DNA from: Limnephilus marmoratus
Taxonomy: Eukaryota > Arthropoda > Insecta > Trichoptera > Limnephilidae
Direction: 5' to 3'
DNA: 64,000 nucleotides
Assembly: GCA_917880885.1 (NCBI GenBank)
Contig: OU862913.1
Coordinates: 41,201,460 to 41,265,459, forward strand
Within the stretch, counting starts at the first letter, position 1, and the number at the start of each line of letters is the position of its first letter. The position numbers and the translations under genes were made by a program. A model generated the notes under the pieces. It worked only from the letters and a program-made list of their open reading frames with translations, searched no databases and had not been told where the DNA came from. Positions 9,961 to 20,362 of the stretch are shown here, one piece after another.

Positions 9961-10342
9961 AATTTTACGTTTATGGTCCCATGACAAAAAAGACATTGAC
10001 AGTAAACCTAACCTAGCCTTAATTAAACTAGCATAACCCAAACTTTATCATATTACGAAGACATGCAGTGACAAAATCTATTAGTTCAACTATTGACACA
10101 GAAAGGTTTTATTTACGCATCTTTATGACCGAGCTGGTCATTTAATAAACAATAGTGCTTAAAAATCAGAACATAACGTATTATTGAACAATAATGGGAC
10201 CAGTAGAGTGTGATATACAACTTTGTGTAGTACCTACCTATTGAAATAGGTTTCATGACAATACAGAACAAAGACAACAAAGAACAATAAGGAAAAAGAA
10301 CAAACAAAAAGCCTAATCTAATCTAACCTCAACTAACTTCTT
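9961..10342. other. AT-rich stretch, nothing recognised
   Basis: No repeat ends or coding frame were recognised between repeat G and the SINE-D fragment. Confidence 0.35.
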
Positions 10343-10455
10343 TTTTTTTTTTAAAAGAAAGACAAAAATTCTTGGGTTATGAATAAGCTGACAATATTTG
10401 AATTCCTTCTTCTACCGTAACAGTAAGCCGAAACGTTGCTCGTATCATAATAGGG
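10343..10455 (-). repeat. SINE-D fragment
   Basis: The blocks aaaagaaagacaaaaattct and gggttatgaataa match the 3' part of the SINE-D copies at 53.76 and 55.33 kb. It is directly abutted by SINE-B at about 10457. Confidence 0.5.
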
Positions 10456-10456
10456 A

Positions 10457-10833
10457 CTTAGCTCACCCCAAATGGTTCGCTACGTTTGGCGACTTAGCAG
10501 GGGTGCCCGGGTTCTTGGGTTTGTCTGGGTATTGGTTAAGAACGCGTTTGCTTACCTACTGCGTGGCGGGCCGGATCGGGAAGGTCTGCTTGAGGCAGAC
10601 ATAATCTAGACCTCTCTAGACCTATCTCGATCCATCGCCTCGCACCGCAGTGGGAGGAATGGATTCATACGTCACTCCTGGACACATTGACACCCAGATT
10701 TCTACGCACCCCTCACACCTTTTTCCTTCCCAGAACTTCATCTCCTTAAAAAAGACCCTCCACACAGCATTCCCAAAGATAGGCCCAGAGGGATTTTTTT
10801 CGCAGGGCCTCCTGTGTGGAGGTTAAAAAAAAG
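10457..10833 (+). repeat. SINE-B, long form, 5'-truncated
   Basis: Begins at accccaaatggttcgctacg and retains the middle (gcgtggcgggccggatcggg), the lower body and the complete 3' tail with nested hairpins, ending in an A-run. The approximately 80-nt head is missing. Confidence 0.8.
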
Positions 10834-10981
10834 ATTAATGAAACCTAACCTACAACGCCTAAGTAGTAATTCAACGCATTTGTCAACTCAGCCAATAAAA
10901 GCCAATATCATGCTAACCTATTCTTACATCATCTTCTGTTGTCACTATTAATTAATATCGCAATCCGGTCATTTGGGCGTG

Positions 10982-11060
10982 TGTCATCTTTGGGGATGCT
11001 ATGTGGATGGACGTTTTTATGGAAATGAAGTGAAAAAAGTGAACCTGGATGTTTGAAGTT
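10982..11060 (-). repeat. SINE-B or LINE 3' tail fragment
   Basis: The motif gtcatctttggggatgctat, then gtggatgg, is the reverse complement of the shared SINE-B/LINE 3' block. Both elements carry it, so the source cannot be decided. Confidence 0.45.
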
Positions 11061-11061
11061 C

Positions 11062-11376
11062 CCATGTTGTAGAGAAAGAAACACAAAATTACAAAGGGTC
11101 CAAGGTGGGAGCCTTGAGGAAACCCGCTTTTTGAATCGGAAATACTTAATATATTTAGTAGTATCCGCTTATTTGCCAACATTCTCATAATAGTCCACAC
11201 CCAATTCCTACCTTCTCATAACATTTGTAGAGAAAGGAAACACAAAATTACAAAGGGTCCAAAGTGGGAGCCTTGAGGAAACCCCCCTTTTGAATCGGAA
11301 ATATGTAATATATTTAGTAGTATCCGTTTATTTGCCAACTGTATCACAATAGTCCACACCCAATTCTACATTCTCA
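11062..11376 (-). pseudogene. LINE RT fragment in a 155-bp tandem duplication
   Basis: Two direct copies (11062-11215 and 11221-11376) share aaacacaaaattacaaaggg, gggagccttgaggaaaccc and ccaca-cccaattc. On the minus strand the first reads SGFPQGSHLGPFVILCF, the RT block SGVPQGS-LGPLLF, preceded by a degenerate upstream segment. The second copy has an early stop. The two differ at about 10 positions, so the duplication is not recent. Confidence 0.65.
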
Positions 11377-12534
11377 AACATTCCCTTTTTATCAGTATTG
11401 GCATGTGCCAATCAAAGGCTGCGGGTCATGCTACTTGTGTGTGTGTCTGTGTGTGCATAGCGTAAGAGACAGCAAACAGTGGCGTGGCGTGATATAACGC
11501 GACACAAACAGGTTCGAGCTTACAGACCGACCTCAATATCAATAAGAACGACTGCAACAATGCGCATTGATATTGCTCCTAAATAATCCATTTCGTGCTG
11601 CCGCCGTTACCTTGCGAAACGTAATAATTATAATTGTCTAGCAGGGTTGTCCACTGTACACGTGCCCTGCAAACTCTTTACATTCATTCACCAATAGTTA
11701 TTACGCCTTCAGAGATCGAATCTCTATCATAAATGTAGGTAGGTACAATATATAGACGCGTGGTAGAAATTTCAAAGTGGCAAGCCAAAAACAAGGCAAT
11801 TGTATTGTCTTCGATTTCGTAGTTCCCATGAAGTTTATTTGTTCGGTTTTCGGAACAACTCATATATTATGTCTCCCTTACTATCATAGAGATAAAAGGT
11901 GTTCGAAAGAGAAAATACCAAACTTTACATTCATATACAAAAACTAACCACAAAAGAAGTAAAATGTACACCTTTATGAAACAAAAGTTTCGAATCGCAT
12001 TTTGAAATAAATTTATGAAACTTTGGGAATTTTTTATTCATTATTTTTACATGGAACGACAAAAAAGTGAGGTGACAATAAAGTTTGTAATACATTTGTC
12101 GAAAAAAAATTTGTGTGTTTTAATTTTTCTACTTAATCAGTCATTTTAGTAAGAAAAAATGTAAGGTGAGCCATGTTTAAAACTTTTTAATATTTGCATG
12201 CAAAAATTTTAAATTTTAAAAATATTAAATGTTTATTTCGATTTGTAAAATTTTAAAGCGTATTTTATCACCTGCCAAAAACAATTTTTAATTTTTCGGA
12301 TACGTTCAGATTGTATTTATTTGGATTTTATTGTAAAGCGGAATTACTTTGACTCTCTCACCAAATATTATCGAGGCCTGAGCGGTTAAAAGCTTTGAAA
12401 AAAAATATAGAAAAATAGCCCTTAATCCAACCTAACGTAACTTGTTTAACCAATTTTGTATATATTTTTTTCATCACTTTTAATGGCTTTTTAAAGGAGT
12501 TTAAATGAGTTGAACACATTCCGAGTTGTCGGTC
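11377..12534. other. AT-rich stretch with weak repeat-G similarity only
   Basis: Near 11755-11815 the block gtagaaatttcaaagtgg resembles repeat G at 8.87 kb. The stretch acgacaaaaaagtgaggtga near 12056 recurs loosely at 24.66 and 40.88 kb. No gene is recognised. Confidence 0.35.
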
Positions 12535-12542
12535 ACCTAAAC

Positions 12543-12804
12543 CAGTGGTCCCCAACCTATGGGCCGTGGACCAAATGGTAATGGGCCGCGCAAGGGCTTG
12601 CATAAAATCAAAATACTTTTGTTGTTCTTATGTAAATGTAAAATTCGGGTGAAGGTTATTAATGAATGTAAGAAAATTCTTTAATTATCTGTTGCTAACT
12701 GACCAAGTAACGAAGATATTTTCAACTATATAATCCCCAGTGGGCCACGGTACAATTATCAAACAATAACTGGGCCGCGGCGACAAAAAGGTTGGGGAGC
12801 GCTG
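12543..12804. mobile_element. hAT MITE, 262 bp, with 8-bp target duplication
   Basis: Ends cagtggtccccaacct and aggttggggagcgctg are inverted. The flanks are exact 8-bp repeats acctaaac (12535-12542 and 12805-12812). An 8-bp duplication and termini CAGTG and CAGCG fit the hAT rule YARNG. The interior is non-coding with two further gggcc-rich subterminal motifs. Confidence 0.92.
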
Positions 12805-13008
12805 ACCTAAACTACCACCATCGCGCAAGGTTGTAAGTGGTAAATTGCATAAAAGTGCCAAAAAGCTCTCGTGTGTGATGACAAAATGTTTTTATTACTC
12901 GGCAAGCATTACTAAAAGCCAAGGAATAACACTCCATTAGAAATTTTTTAACAAAACAAAAATTCGACTTCAAAAAATGCACTAAGCTCCTGAATACCTG
13001 AGCTGCAC

Positions 13009-13660
13009 CAGCTCAGGTATGGGGGCTCCATCGAAGCCAGAGTAAAGTTAGCCTCCCAAAAACTGGGCGTACTGTACAGGGCCCGCAGATACTTTAATAG
13101 TACACAACTGCTAACCCTGTACAAATCGCAAGTGCGCCCCACGGTTGAATTTGGCAGCCACCTCTGGTCTGGAGCTCCACAATACCTGAAAAATATCCTC
13201 GACTCTGTGCAGAAACGGGCGGTCCGTTTGATAGATTCTCCCATCTTAACAGACGGATTGCAATCTTTAGAGCACAGGCGTCGGGTGGGAATGCTATCCT
13301 TGTTCTACCGGTATTACAATGGAAGATGCTCCGAGGAACTAGCATCATTGATCCCTTCGGCACCGGTGCATAGTCGGGAAACACGCCAAACGCGTGCCCA
13401 ACATTTGTACACAGTTGACATATGTCACATGAGAACGGGTCGTTTCTTCGACTCGTTCTTGTGTTCAACAGCTCGGCTGTGGAATGATTTGCCGGCCTCT
13501 GTGTTTCCTCCTTCCTGCAACATGGGTCTCTTCAAGACCAATGTTCATTCCTTCCTCTCCTCAAAAAGACCCTCCACACAGCATCCCAGATGACATAGAC
13601 CCTGAGGGAAATTATTTTCCTCAGGGCCTTCTGTGTGGAGTTAATCTAAAAAAAAAAAAA
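13009..13660 (+). pseudogene. BS/jockey-type LINE 3' end (RT C-terminus plus 3' tail)
   Basis: An open frame from 13009 to the stop at 13591-13593 reads QLRYGGSIEARVKLASQKLG, RARRYFNSTQLLTLYKSQVR, TVEFGSHLWSGAPQYL, HRRRVGMLSLFYRYYNGRCS, RTGRFFDSFLCSTARLWNDL and PASVFPPSCNMGLFKTNVHS. This is the distal RT and C-terminal region of insect LINEs of the transposon BS/jockey type. The stop is followed by the 3' tail with nested palindromes (ctccacacag ... ctgtgtggag and ccctgaggg ... cctcaggg) and an A-run. Truncated at the 5' end. Copies at 40.1, 40.9 and 61.85 kb. The tail is the one shared with SINE-B. Confidence 0.88.
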
Positions 13661-13677
13661 AAACTAAAAGGTAAAAA

Positions 13678-14290
13678 AATAATTTCGCATTCTTCTACAA
13701 CTTAATAACTAACTTACTTTTTCCACTCATCAATATGTAGGTACGATTGTTATTTTTGGATTCATAACTATTCGTAACTACGTACGTAGTTATAGGTGAG
13801 ATGTGCTTGTGTCGCACGCGCGACTTGACGAGGCGAGATGCGACAGCGGGGCGGGAGGGGAGCTGTCAAGTAAACACGCCGGGCCGGGGGTACCTTGGCT
13901 GACACCGACTCCAAAAATATCAATCGTACCTACATATTGATGAGTAGAAAAAGTAAGTTGATTAAGTTGTAGAAGAATACGAAATTATTTTTTTTACTTT
14001 TTAGTCGTTTTTTTGTTTTGTTAAAATTTTTGTTTATTTTTTTATTTTTAGTGAATCTGAAGAATACTAACTAATTTCTTCTTCAAACTTCGCAAATTTA
14101 TTTTGTGGCAAATTTATTTTTGATATTGTTTTAAATATATATAGTGGTTTTATACAAAGTAATAAGTTATTCATTATACTAACTAATTTGTCTGAATATA
14201 GGTAGACCCACTAAACGTGCTGCTCATATGAGACAGACATTATATGACCATAACGATGTTACGGTAGGTGACTCAAAAAGATCCCGATAG
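13678..14290. mobile_element. Foldback MITE with about 90-bp arms and GC-rich loop
   Basis: The arm 13678-13770 (gcattcttctacaactta, catcaatatgtaggtacg) is complementary to 13905-13990 (cgtacctacatattgatg, aagttgtagaagaatacg). The loop has a CG-rich block with cgcacgcgcgacttgacgag. The unit continues to about 14290, matching 1383-1690. Confidence 0.65.
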
Positions 14291-14690
14291 TCTATAAAAG
14301 ATTCGGTAGGGTATCGTTAATTTACCCCTAAGAATTGAAGAGTTTCGTTACTTTGTCAAGGATCCCATAATCAGAACCTAACCAAACTCTCATCAAACTA
14401 CCCTTGAAGTACATCCTTTAAAATAAAATAAAAATCATCGAAATCGGTTGGCGTGATATTGAGTTATTCGTCCATTTGTCGCGCACATACTTAATGCAAA
14501 TTTAAGACTTTTTCATGGATGCCATTGTCAGAACTGGACCAAATTGAAATGGGACCACACGGGAAGCACCAGCTTTCAAATTAAAAAAAATCATCAATAT
14601 CAATTTACCCAGTCGAAAGTTCTGAGGTAAGAAACAAAACAAAAACAGTCGAATTGAGAACCTCCTCCTTTTTGAAGTCATTTAAAAATA
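14291..14690. other. Unassigned repeat-like stretch
   Basis: Contains the phrase atcatcgaaatcggttggcg, a kind of motif often seen inside insect non-autonomous elements. No ends could be defined. Confidence 0.3.
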
Positions 14691-14996
14691 GACGCTAATC
14701 TCGTATTATTATCGACTTTCATAAATATTACAATTGCTATCCGCCCGAAGATTTTATGCGTCGTTAGAGAATGCACGGCCTACTAGAGTACAGGTGGCGC
14801 GCAACAGCCATATTACGAAGACAGTGCTGTCGCTAAGTAAACTTTACTGTTTAAAATAGTATCGCCCAGTTTATTTATATGCTTGCGGTAAAACAACATA
14901 CAAAGCAGCATTATCGACGAGTACAATAACAACAATGGAAGCCAGTTGCAAACTGTCGTTGCTCTATTATAGCGTGATCACTTGACACCTCAAAAT

Positions 14997-15426
14997 GGAG
15001 GCGTCTACTAATATCTACAGGAATTCCAAAAACTGAAAAAATCGAACTAATATCTATGAGAATCAAAGTGTTGACGAATATCTACAGCTCAAACTGTTGA
15101 CTAATATCTATGAGAACCAAAGTGTTGACGAATATCTACAGTACTGGCAGAGGTTGGAATTGCAATTATGTATAGCATATTGGAATAATGTAATATTGCG
15201 TATGCAGTTTAAAAAACTTAATTTATGTAAGTATGTATGTAAAAATCCCTGATATCGGACTATTGGACACATTTAGCTGATTAGTCCAACCTACGCTCTG
15301 TAGATATTAGTTCAACCTACGCTCTGTAGATATTAGTCAACACTCTGAAGTTCGTAGATATTAGTTCAACATATGAGCTGTAGATATTCGTCCGACATAC
15401 AGACTGTAGATATTAGTAACTGGAGT
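14997..15426. mobile_element. Foldback element with iterated AATATCTAC terminal repeats
   Basis: The left side has five spaced copies of (c/g)taatatctac-like or gaatatctac units. The right side has the same motif inverted (gtagatatta or gtagatattcg) five times. The middle is AT-rich. Exact 9-bp direct repeats cctcaaaat flank the element (14988-14996, 15427-15435). Long terminal inverted repeats made of short tandem units with a 9-bp duplication are the hallmark of Drosophila FB and some Mutator-like elements. A second copy is at 42690-43555. No transposase. Confidence 0.85.
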
Positions 15427-15667
15427 CCTCAAAATCCGTATGGTGCCCAGGCCTCCTACTTTAGTTGACCTTGAGGCAGTATTTGACGCAACTTTTAAAT
15501 ACGAAAACGCCGCCCGAGTGCTATCATTTATTTCGTTCGTACGCACATATTCTTTGAATGTCTATATATGTCATACGTGTTTGAATTAAGATTTTACTAG
15601 AAACAAAAGAGTGTTCCTTGCACGACACATTTAATTTTGAGTTTGTAAGGCAATAGGAAGTCTAGAT

Positions 15668-16527
15668 CAGCGTTTCCCAAAAGGTGTTCCGCGGAACCCT
15701 GGGGTTCCGTAGAAGCATCACAAGGGTTCCGCGTTCCGTCCGGATTGTTGCAAGGATCATTGCAAGGAAGAAACACAAATACTTTTACAATAAACGACAA
15801 AATCTCTTCTCTTAGAAAGAAAGTCTTCTGGATAGAATGTTTTGAAAAAAAAAACAGTTCCAATTTTTTCTCTTTTAAACGAGTTTCTGGAAAAAAAAGA
15901 GTTGCAAGTAACCTCAGATATTGAAAAATGCATTTACGAACATTTGATGGCCCTCAACAAATCTCTGGAAGAGTATTTTCCTGAAAAAAACCTGCAGGAC
16001 ATTGACTGGGTACAGAATACATTCCTAGTTCACAGGAAATGTACAGCAACAGAGTACGAGACTTTGATAGATATCAAATGTTCTTCTTCCTTACAACAAA
16101 AGTTTAATTCAGAAAAAACTAATCTGGATGAGTTTTGGATTGGACTTAAAAACGAATATCCAAAAGTCGTCGAGAAGGCTATCACAGTTTTGTTACCGTT
16201 TGTGACCACTTACCGGTGTGAAACTGATTTTTCGGCTTACGCTTACACAAAAAACAAATACAGAAACAGACTGGATGCAGTTCCAGATCTTCGTATTCAG
16301 CTGTCTGACACAAAGCCTGATTTCAATGCTGTTTTAATAAAAAAAATTAAAAAGATATCACTCTTCACATTAATGTAAGTTTTACACAAAACTTTAGATC
16401 TTTCTTTTCAAGGTAAACATGAAAGTATGCAAACTACGAGTTTATCTTTTTCTTATAAAAATAGGGTTCCGCCTAGAAAAGTATGATCGATAAGGGTTCC
16501 GGGGCGAAAAAAAATTGGGAAACGCTG
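15668..16527 (+). mobile_element. Internally deleted hAT transposon, 860 bp
   Basis: Termini cagcgtttcccaa and ttgggaaacgctg are inverted. The flanks are exact 8-bp repeats gtctagat (15660-15667, 16528-16535). Subterminal ggttccg motifs repeat at both ends. It carries only the C-terminal part of a transposase. Confidence 0.93.
15842..16378 (+). pseudogene. hAT transposase C-terminal fragment (ZBED/Buster-like)
   Basis: The readable 178 codons include VPIFSLLNEFLEKKELQV, EEYFPEKNLQDIDWVQNTF, then DEFWIGLKNEYPKVVEKAI and the dimerisation block LLPFVTTYRCETDFSAYAY with KNKYRNRLDAVPDLRIQLSD. This matches the C-terminus of hAT transposases of the kind domesticated as vertebrate ZBED5-like or GTF2IRD2-like genes (LLPF-TTY-CE--FSA, KNKYRNRL, DLRL-LS). 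The N-terminal BED finger and the catalytic core are absent, and the frame has no ATG (it opens at TTG after an in-frame TAG at 15833 and an A-run). It is a dead remnant of the parent element. Confidence 0.9.
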
Positions 16528-16864
16528 GTCTAGATGTATAACGCCGTTGGGTGAATATAAAAAAAACGTTAGCTATTTCTAAGACCCATCGTGGATTCGC
16601 TAGCGGTTCACCGCACTCGGTCCGGTTTTATTGCATTTTGTAACGTAATGGCATACTAAAATATTTTTTTGTAGCGTAGTAAGGAAAAAAGTATCGTAAC
16701 AACATTCTAGATCTAGACTCTCGTTACGTTTTGAATGTAATAATTTTATCCTAGATTTTTTTTTGTGAAAGTGAAATACACTGTATTTAATTACAGGAAA
16801 AACTCATACACTTAATTGATATTTATATCGTGAGATCACTTATTTAGCTTTAAACTTACTATAC

Positions 16865-17355
16865 GACCTCCGCAGTCCAGTGGCTAAGACTCTTGACTCA
16901 CATTCCGGAGGTCGGGGGTCGAACCCGGCATGGGCAAATAAATTTTATTTGAATAATTTGTGTTATTTCACAATTAATTCATTAAAAATAATATATAGTA
17001 TATTTGCGGCATGTTCCAGAGTGGAAGATACTATCAGTATCGCCCTGGTGTAAGACCACCATTCAGAATTGAAACGTTGCTTGAAAATGGCTTTAGCCGT
17101 GTTTAGTGACCAGATCTGAATAGCCAGGTATATCCCCACCTTCCTCTACCCCATCTCCTTCTCCGCCCCACTACCTTCAGCCTCACAAGATACCCCAATT
17201 GGAGATGCCATCGTCTCACTGGCTCCAGACGGGAGCAGTTGAGATTCTTGTGCGGTATTCACTAAAAAAAAAAAAAAAATAAAAATAAAAAAAATTAAAA
17301 AAAAAAAAAAAATAAAATAAAAAAAAAAAAAATAAAAAAAAAAATAAAAAAAAAC
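16865..17355 (+). repeat. SINE-A, tRNA-headed, full length
   Basis: Head gacctccgcagtccagtggc (box A) and gtcgaacccggc (box B) form a tRNA-like 5' end. The body (ccagagtggaagatactatc, gtgtttagtgaccagatctg, ccccaattggagatgcc) follows, then ttcact and a long A-rich tail with T interruptions. About 400 bp without the tail. Confidence 0.9.
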
Positions 17356-17473
17356 TATGGGGGGATGTATGGCGAGCAATATGCTGAAATAGGCCAAACC
17401 AAAAATCGCTAGCGCTTCTATAGCTAGGTCTGAAACTAGCATTATGGAAATTATGATAAAACCCACGAATATC

Positions 17474-17797
17474 AATTTGGGAGGCGGGAATGGGTACCGC
17501 CGCCGAGGGAAACTTTATTGGATAACCAACACCTCTGCCATAGGTCACCCCGAGTGGTATGCAACGTTTGGTGATTTAGCAGGGGTGCCCGGGTTCATGG
17601 GGTGAGGTTTGTCTGGGTCTTGGAGGCGGATGACCAGGACACACTGTACCTCAGATTCCTACCCACCCAACACTTTTCCTTCCCAGAACTCTCATTCCGT
17701 TCCTTAAAAAAAATCTCCACACAGCATCCCCAAAGATGACATAGGCCCTGAGGGAAATTATTATCCTCAGGGCCTCCTGTGTGGATCTCAAAAAAGA
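17474..17797 (+). repeat. SINE-B, short form, full length
   Basis: Head (gggaggcgggaatgggtacc), the same internal deletion junction as the copy at 7.7 kb (gaggcggatgaccaggacac), and a complete 3' tail with nested palindromes. Confidence 0.88.
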
Positions 17798-17799
17798 TA

Positions 17800-18168
17800 T
17801 TTATATATATATCTTCGTATTTCTTTATTATTTTTTTTTATAACATCAGAGAAAAAAATGAACCCATAAAAAAATTTTCGTAGCATAATACATAGATTTT
17901 CAAAGGTCTTTTAAGCCTTTTTTTAATTAATGAGGATTGAAAATTCCTTCTCAGGGACAGAAGAAAACAATGCTAACCCCTAAGTCAAATCCTAATTGGA
18001 TAGTATCAACATTTATTTAATATAATGTGGTCTAATTTCAGAAAAATGCGTGTGTGCATGCATGCGTATGTGTGTGCGTGAGTGCCACCAAAAGTTTGTT
18101 AGAATGCATTGTCATCGACAACGAGTCTATCTGCCGAGTTTCAGCCCGATCGGATGTCAAGAATTATT
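17800..18168. other. AT-rich stretch with (tg) and (ta) tracts
   Basis: A short tatata run near 17810 and a gtgtgcatgcatgcgtatgt tract near 18050. No gene is recognised. Confidence 0.35.
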
Positions 18169-18169
18169 A

Positions 18170-18585
18170 TTTTTTTTTTTTTTACAGTGAATACCGCACA
18201 AGAATCTCAACTGCTCCCATCTGGAGCCAGTGAGACTATGGCATCCCCAATTGGGGTATGTTGTGAGGCTGAAGGTAGTGGGGAGGGGAAGGAGGTGGGG
18301 AAGAGGAAGGTTGGGAAGTACCTGGCTATTCAGATCTGGTCACCAAACACGGCTAAAGCCATTTTCAAGCAACGTTTCAATTCTGAATGGTGGTCTTACA
18401 CCAGGGCGATACTGATAGTATCTTCCACTCTGGAACATGCCGCAAATATACTTTATATTATTTTGAATGAATAAATTGTGAAATAACACAAATTAATCAA
18501 ATAAAATTTATTTGCGCATGCCGGGTTCGAACCCGCGACCTCCGGATTGTGAGTCAAGAGTCTTACCCACTGGACTACGGAGGTC
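18170..18585 (-). repeat. SINE-A, full length, minus strand
   Basis: T-run (the A-tail), tacagtgaataccgcac, body, then the tRNA-like head ending tggactacggaggtc at 18585. Short similar words gtcaa flank both ends, suggesting a target duplication. Confidence 0.9.
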
Positions 18586-19071
18586 GTCAAATTCAATCAA
18601 GAAAACAAAAGCCAAATTCAAATACATACATTTAAAAAAGCATTTCTCTGAATATGGGTACCTAAGTAAATACAAATTGATATATCACGGCATTTTTATT
18701 TTCTGTCTTGTAAAAACCAAATTCTGGTCAATTCCGTAATAAATATCAAATATTTCATTAAAATCTAAGTGGCAACCCTAAGTACATAAGTACTCCATAG
18801 GTCAGTATTACAATAGAACGATTTGCCTTGCGTAATCAAAGAATTGCAAAAAAAACCCTTGAAGGCCGCCTGTAAACTAGTAAATAGTATAACAAAAAGC
18901 GAAGAGGGGGAGTGGACGCAACGTTGATCGGTTAGTAGCCAAGTTAACAAATGCATCGGGTTCCCACTGCGACGTTAGGTGCTGATAAATGAGCAAGTTA
19001 AATTGCCTATTGCCGAACAATTGTCTTGCAGGGCAAGGTGTTGGCCGGCAATATTGTCGTAAGATACTCGT
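18586..19071. other. No recognised feature
   Basis: AT-rich with scattered short frames. No repeat ends matched elsewhere in the window. Confidence 0.3.
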
Positions 19072-19075
19072 TTAA

Positions 19076-19500
19076 GGCTCTGCAACCGGGCTCGAAAAGA
19101 AGAAGATGGAGAGATACGAAATTACGAATATTAGAGGAGAGCGCTAACATTTACGGCGACAAAATCGATGCGAAAACTGCGAAAATGTTTAATAAAACAC
19201 GACTCGTTTAAAATAGAGCAAAAATCTCGCGGGCATTATCTTTAACAGCATTTAAAGAAACACTGGGATTTTTTTCACACATATAACTTGTAAAATAACT
19301 GAAATAAACGTGTTAATAATAATTTATGGAGCACACTTTGCGATTTTTTCTATCGAGGGAATTTTATATAATTTGCGTTTCAGCGCAGGCAAAGTCTAGA
19401 TATTATCTTCAAGAATAACATATATTTTTGAAGAGCTTTAAAACTTACCGTGTTTAAGGGAAATATGTAATAAATCGGTACAAATCCGGGTTGCGGGCCC
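19076..19500 (+). mobile_element. TTAA-flanked element, family T2, intact 425 bp
   Basis: Ends ggctctgcaaccgggc and gggttgcgggccc are imperfect inverted repeats. TTAA lies on both sides (19072-19075, 19501-19504). The internal landmark aaagaagaagatggagagat and the ttgcgattttttctatcgag block recur in the copies at 29.9, 59.5 and 63.0 kb. This uninterrupted copy is the reference for reading insertions in the others. No coding capacity (the short frame at 19026-19211 is not conserved). Confidence 0.85.
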
Positions 19501-19519
19501 TTAAGTCAAATTCTAACTA

Positions 19520-20310
19520 ACTAACCATGTGTCGTTTCCCCGCAGGGGTGGGCAGAGAGGACAGACCGCCAAATAACTCGATCTTGGCACACACTCTTTG
19601 CCTCACTTACATTCATACATACTCTTCTGTTATTCTGACTCTCGACATGGCCCGTCTCAAGTATCTGATTCACTAGGTCGTGCCATGTCTTCCTCGGGCG
19701 TCTCCGATTTCTTCTACCATTCACATTTGCGTCATATATTCTCCTTCCTTTCTTGATCTTACTCATTACGCTTACATCAGCCTTGCATTCTTTGCGGATC
19801 TGCACATTCTCACACGATCATACATGGTTTTACCACGCATCCGCCTCAGGGATCTCATTTCAACAGCATTCAGTTTACTTTCATCCTTCCTCTGCCAGTT
19901 CCATGCCTAATTGCCATACATCAGGGTAGGTAACAGCACTACATTGTGAACTGCTAGCTTCGCTTCTTTCAGCATTTTTTTTATTAGCGCCAACGGCATT
20001 CAGTCCTCCATTAATAGAGTTACCTGCATTTACCCTTCTTTCAATATCTCTATCAGCCTTCCCATCTCTCGTAAACATACTACCCAGAAACACAAACTTA
20101 TCCACCTGCTCCAAGTATTCACCATTCACAACTATATTGCACACTGTTTTCGTACTCTCTCTTTCAAACAGCATGACTTTAGACTTACTTACATTCATCA
20201 TTAACTCATTCTTCATACTTATTTGGTTCATCCTAGACACGAGAGACTGTAGATCTTCCATACTGTTAGAAATCAGCACCGTATCATCAGCATACAACAT
20301 ATATTTTCAG
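19520..20310 (-). pseudogene. LINE family Y, RT to C-terminus, frameshifted
   Basis: Minus-strand frame 20300-19881 begins MLYADDTVLISNSMEDLQSL, the catalytic YADD palm motif, and continues with NVSKSKVMLFERE and FVFLGSMFTRDGKADRDIE. It then runs out of register near the residues NAVGANKKN. Frame 19805-19521 contains IRKECKADVSVMSKIKKG, NGRRNRRRPRKTWHDLV and CQDRVIWRSVLSAHPCG. The pieces order as one polypeptide with deletions and frameshifts, and the upstream endonuclease and most of RT are missing. Confidence 0.85.
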
Positions 20311-20362
20311 TTCACTCAATAGTCGAAGGGTTAGAACTAGTGATGCAACGGAAGTGTTTTAA

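Larger units (their letters stand above)
14691..16560. repeat. Repeat G, second copy, split by foldback and hAT insertions
   Basis: Shares ordered blocks with 8.86-9.96 kb on both sides of the insertions at 14997-15426 and 15668-16527. Removing those two insertions and one target copy of each restores a continuous alignment. Confidence 0.55.

Noticed and set aside
14997..15426. CRISPR-like regular repeats around AATATCTAC
   Set aside because: Units are only about 10 bp, spacing is irregular, they invert in the middle, and the host is eukaryotic. A foldback transposon with a 9-bp target duplication explains it.
17146..17548. Phenylalanine-rich minus-strand frames of about 110 codons
   Set aside because: Translation of the SINE-A A-rich tail. 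Low complexity only.
18109..18474. 121-codon frame repeated nearly identically at 21.5, 43.1, 45.6 and 63.4 kb (TVNTAQESQLLPSGASETMA)
   Set aside because: It is the reverse strand of SINE-A, starting in its A-tail. Repetition is due to the SINE and not to a gene family.
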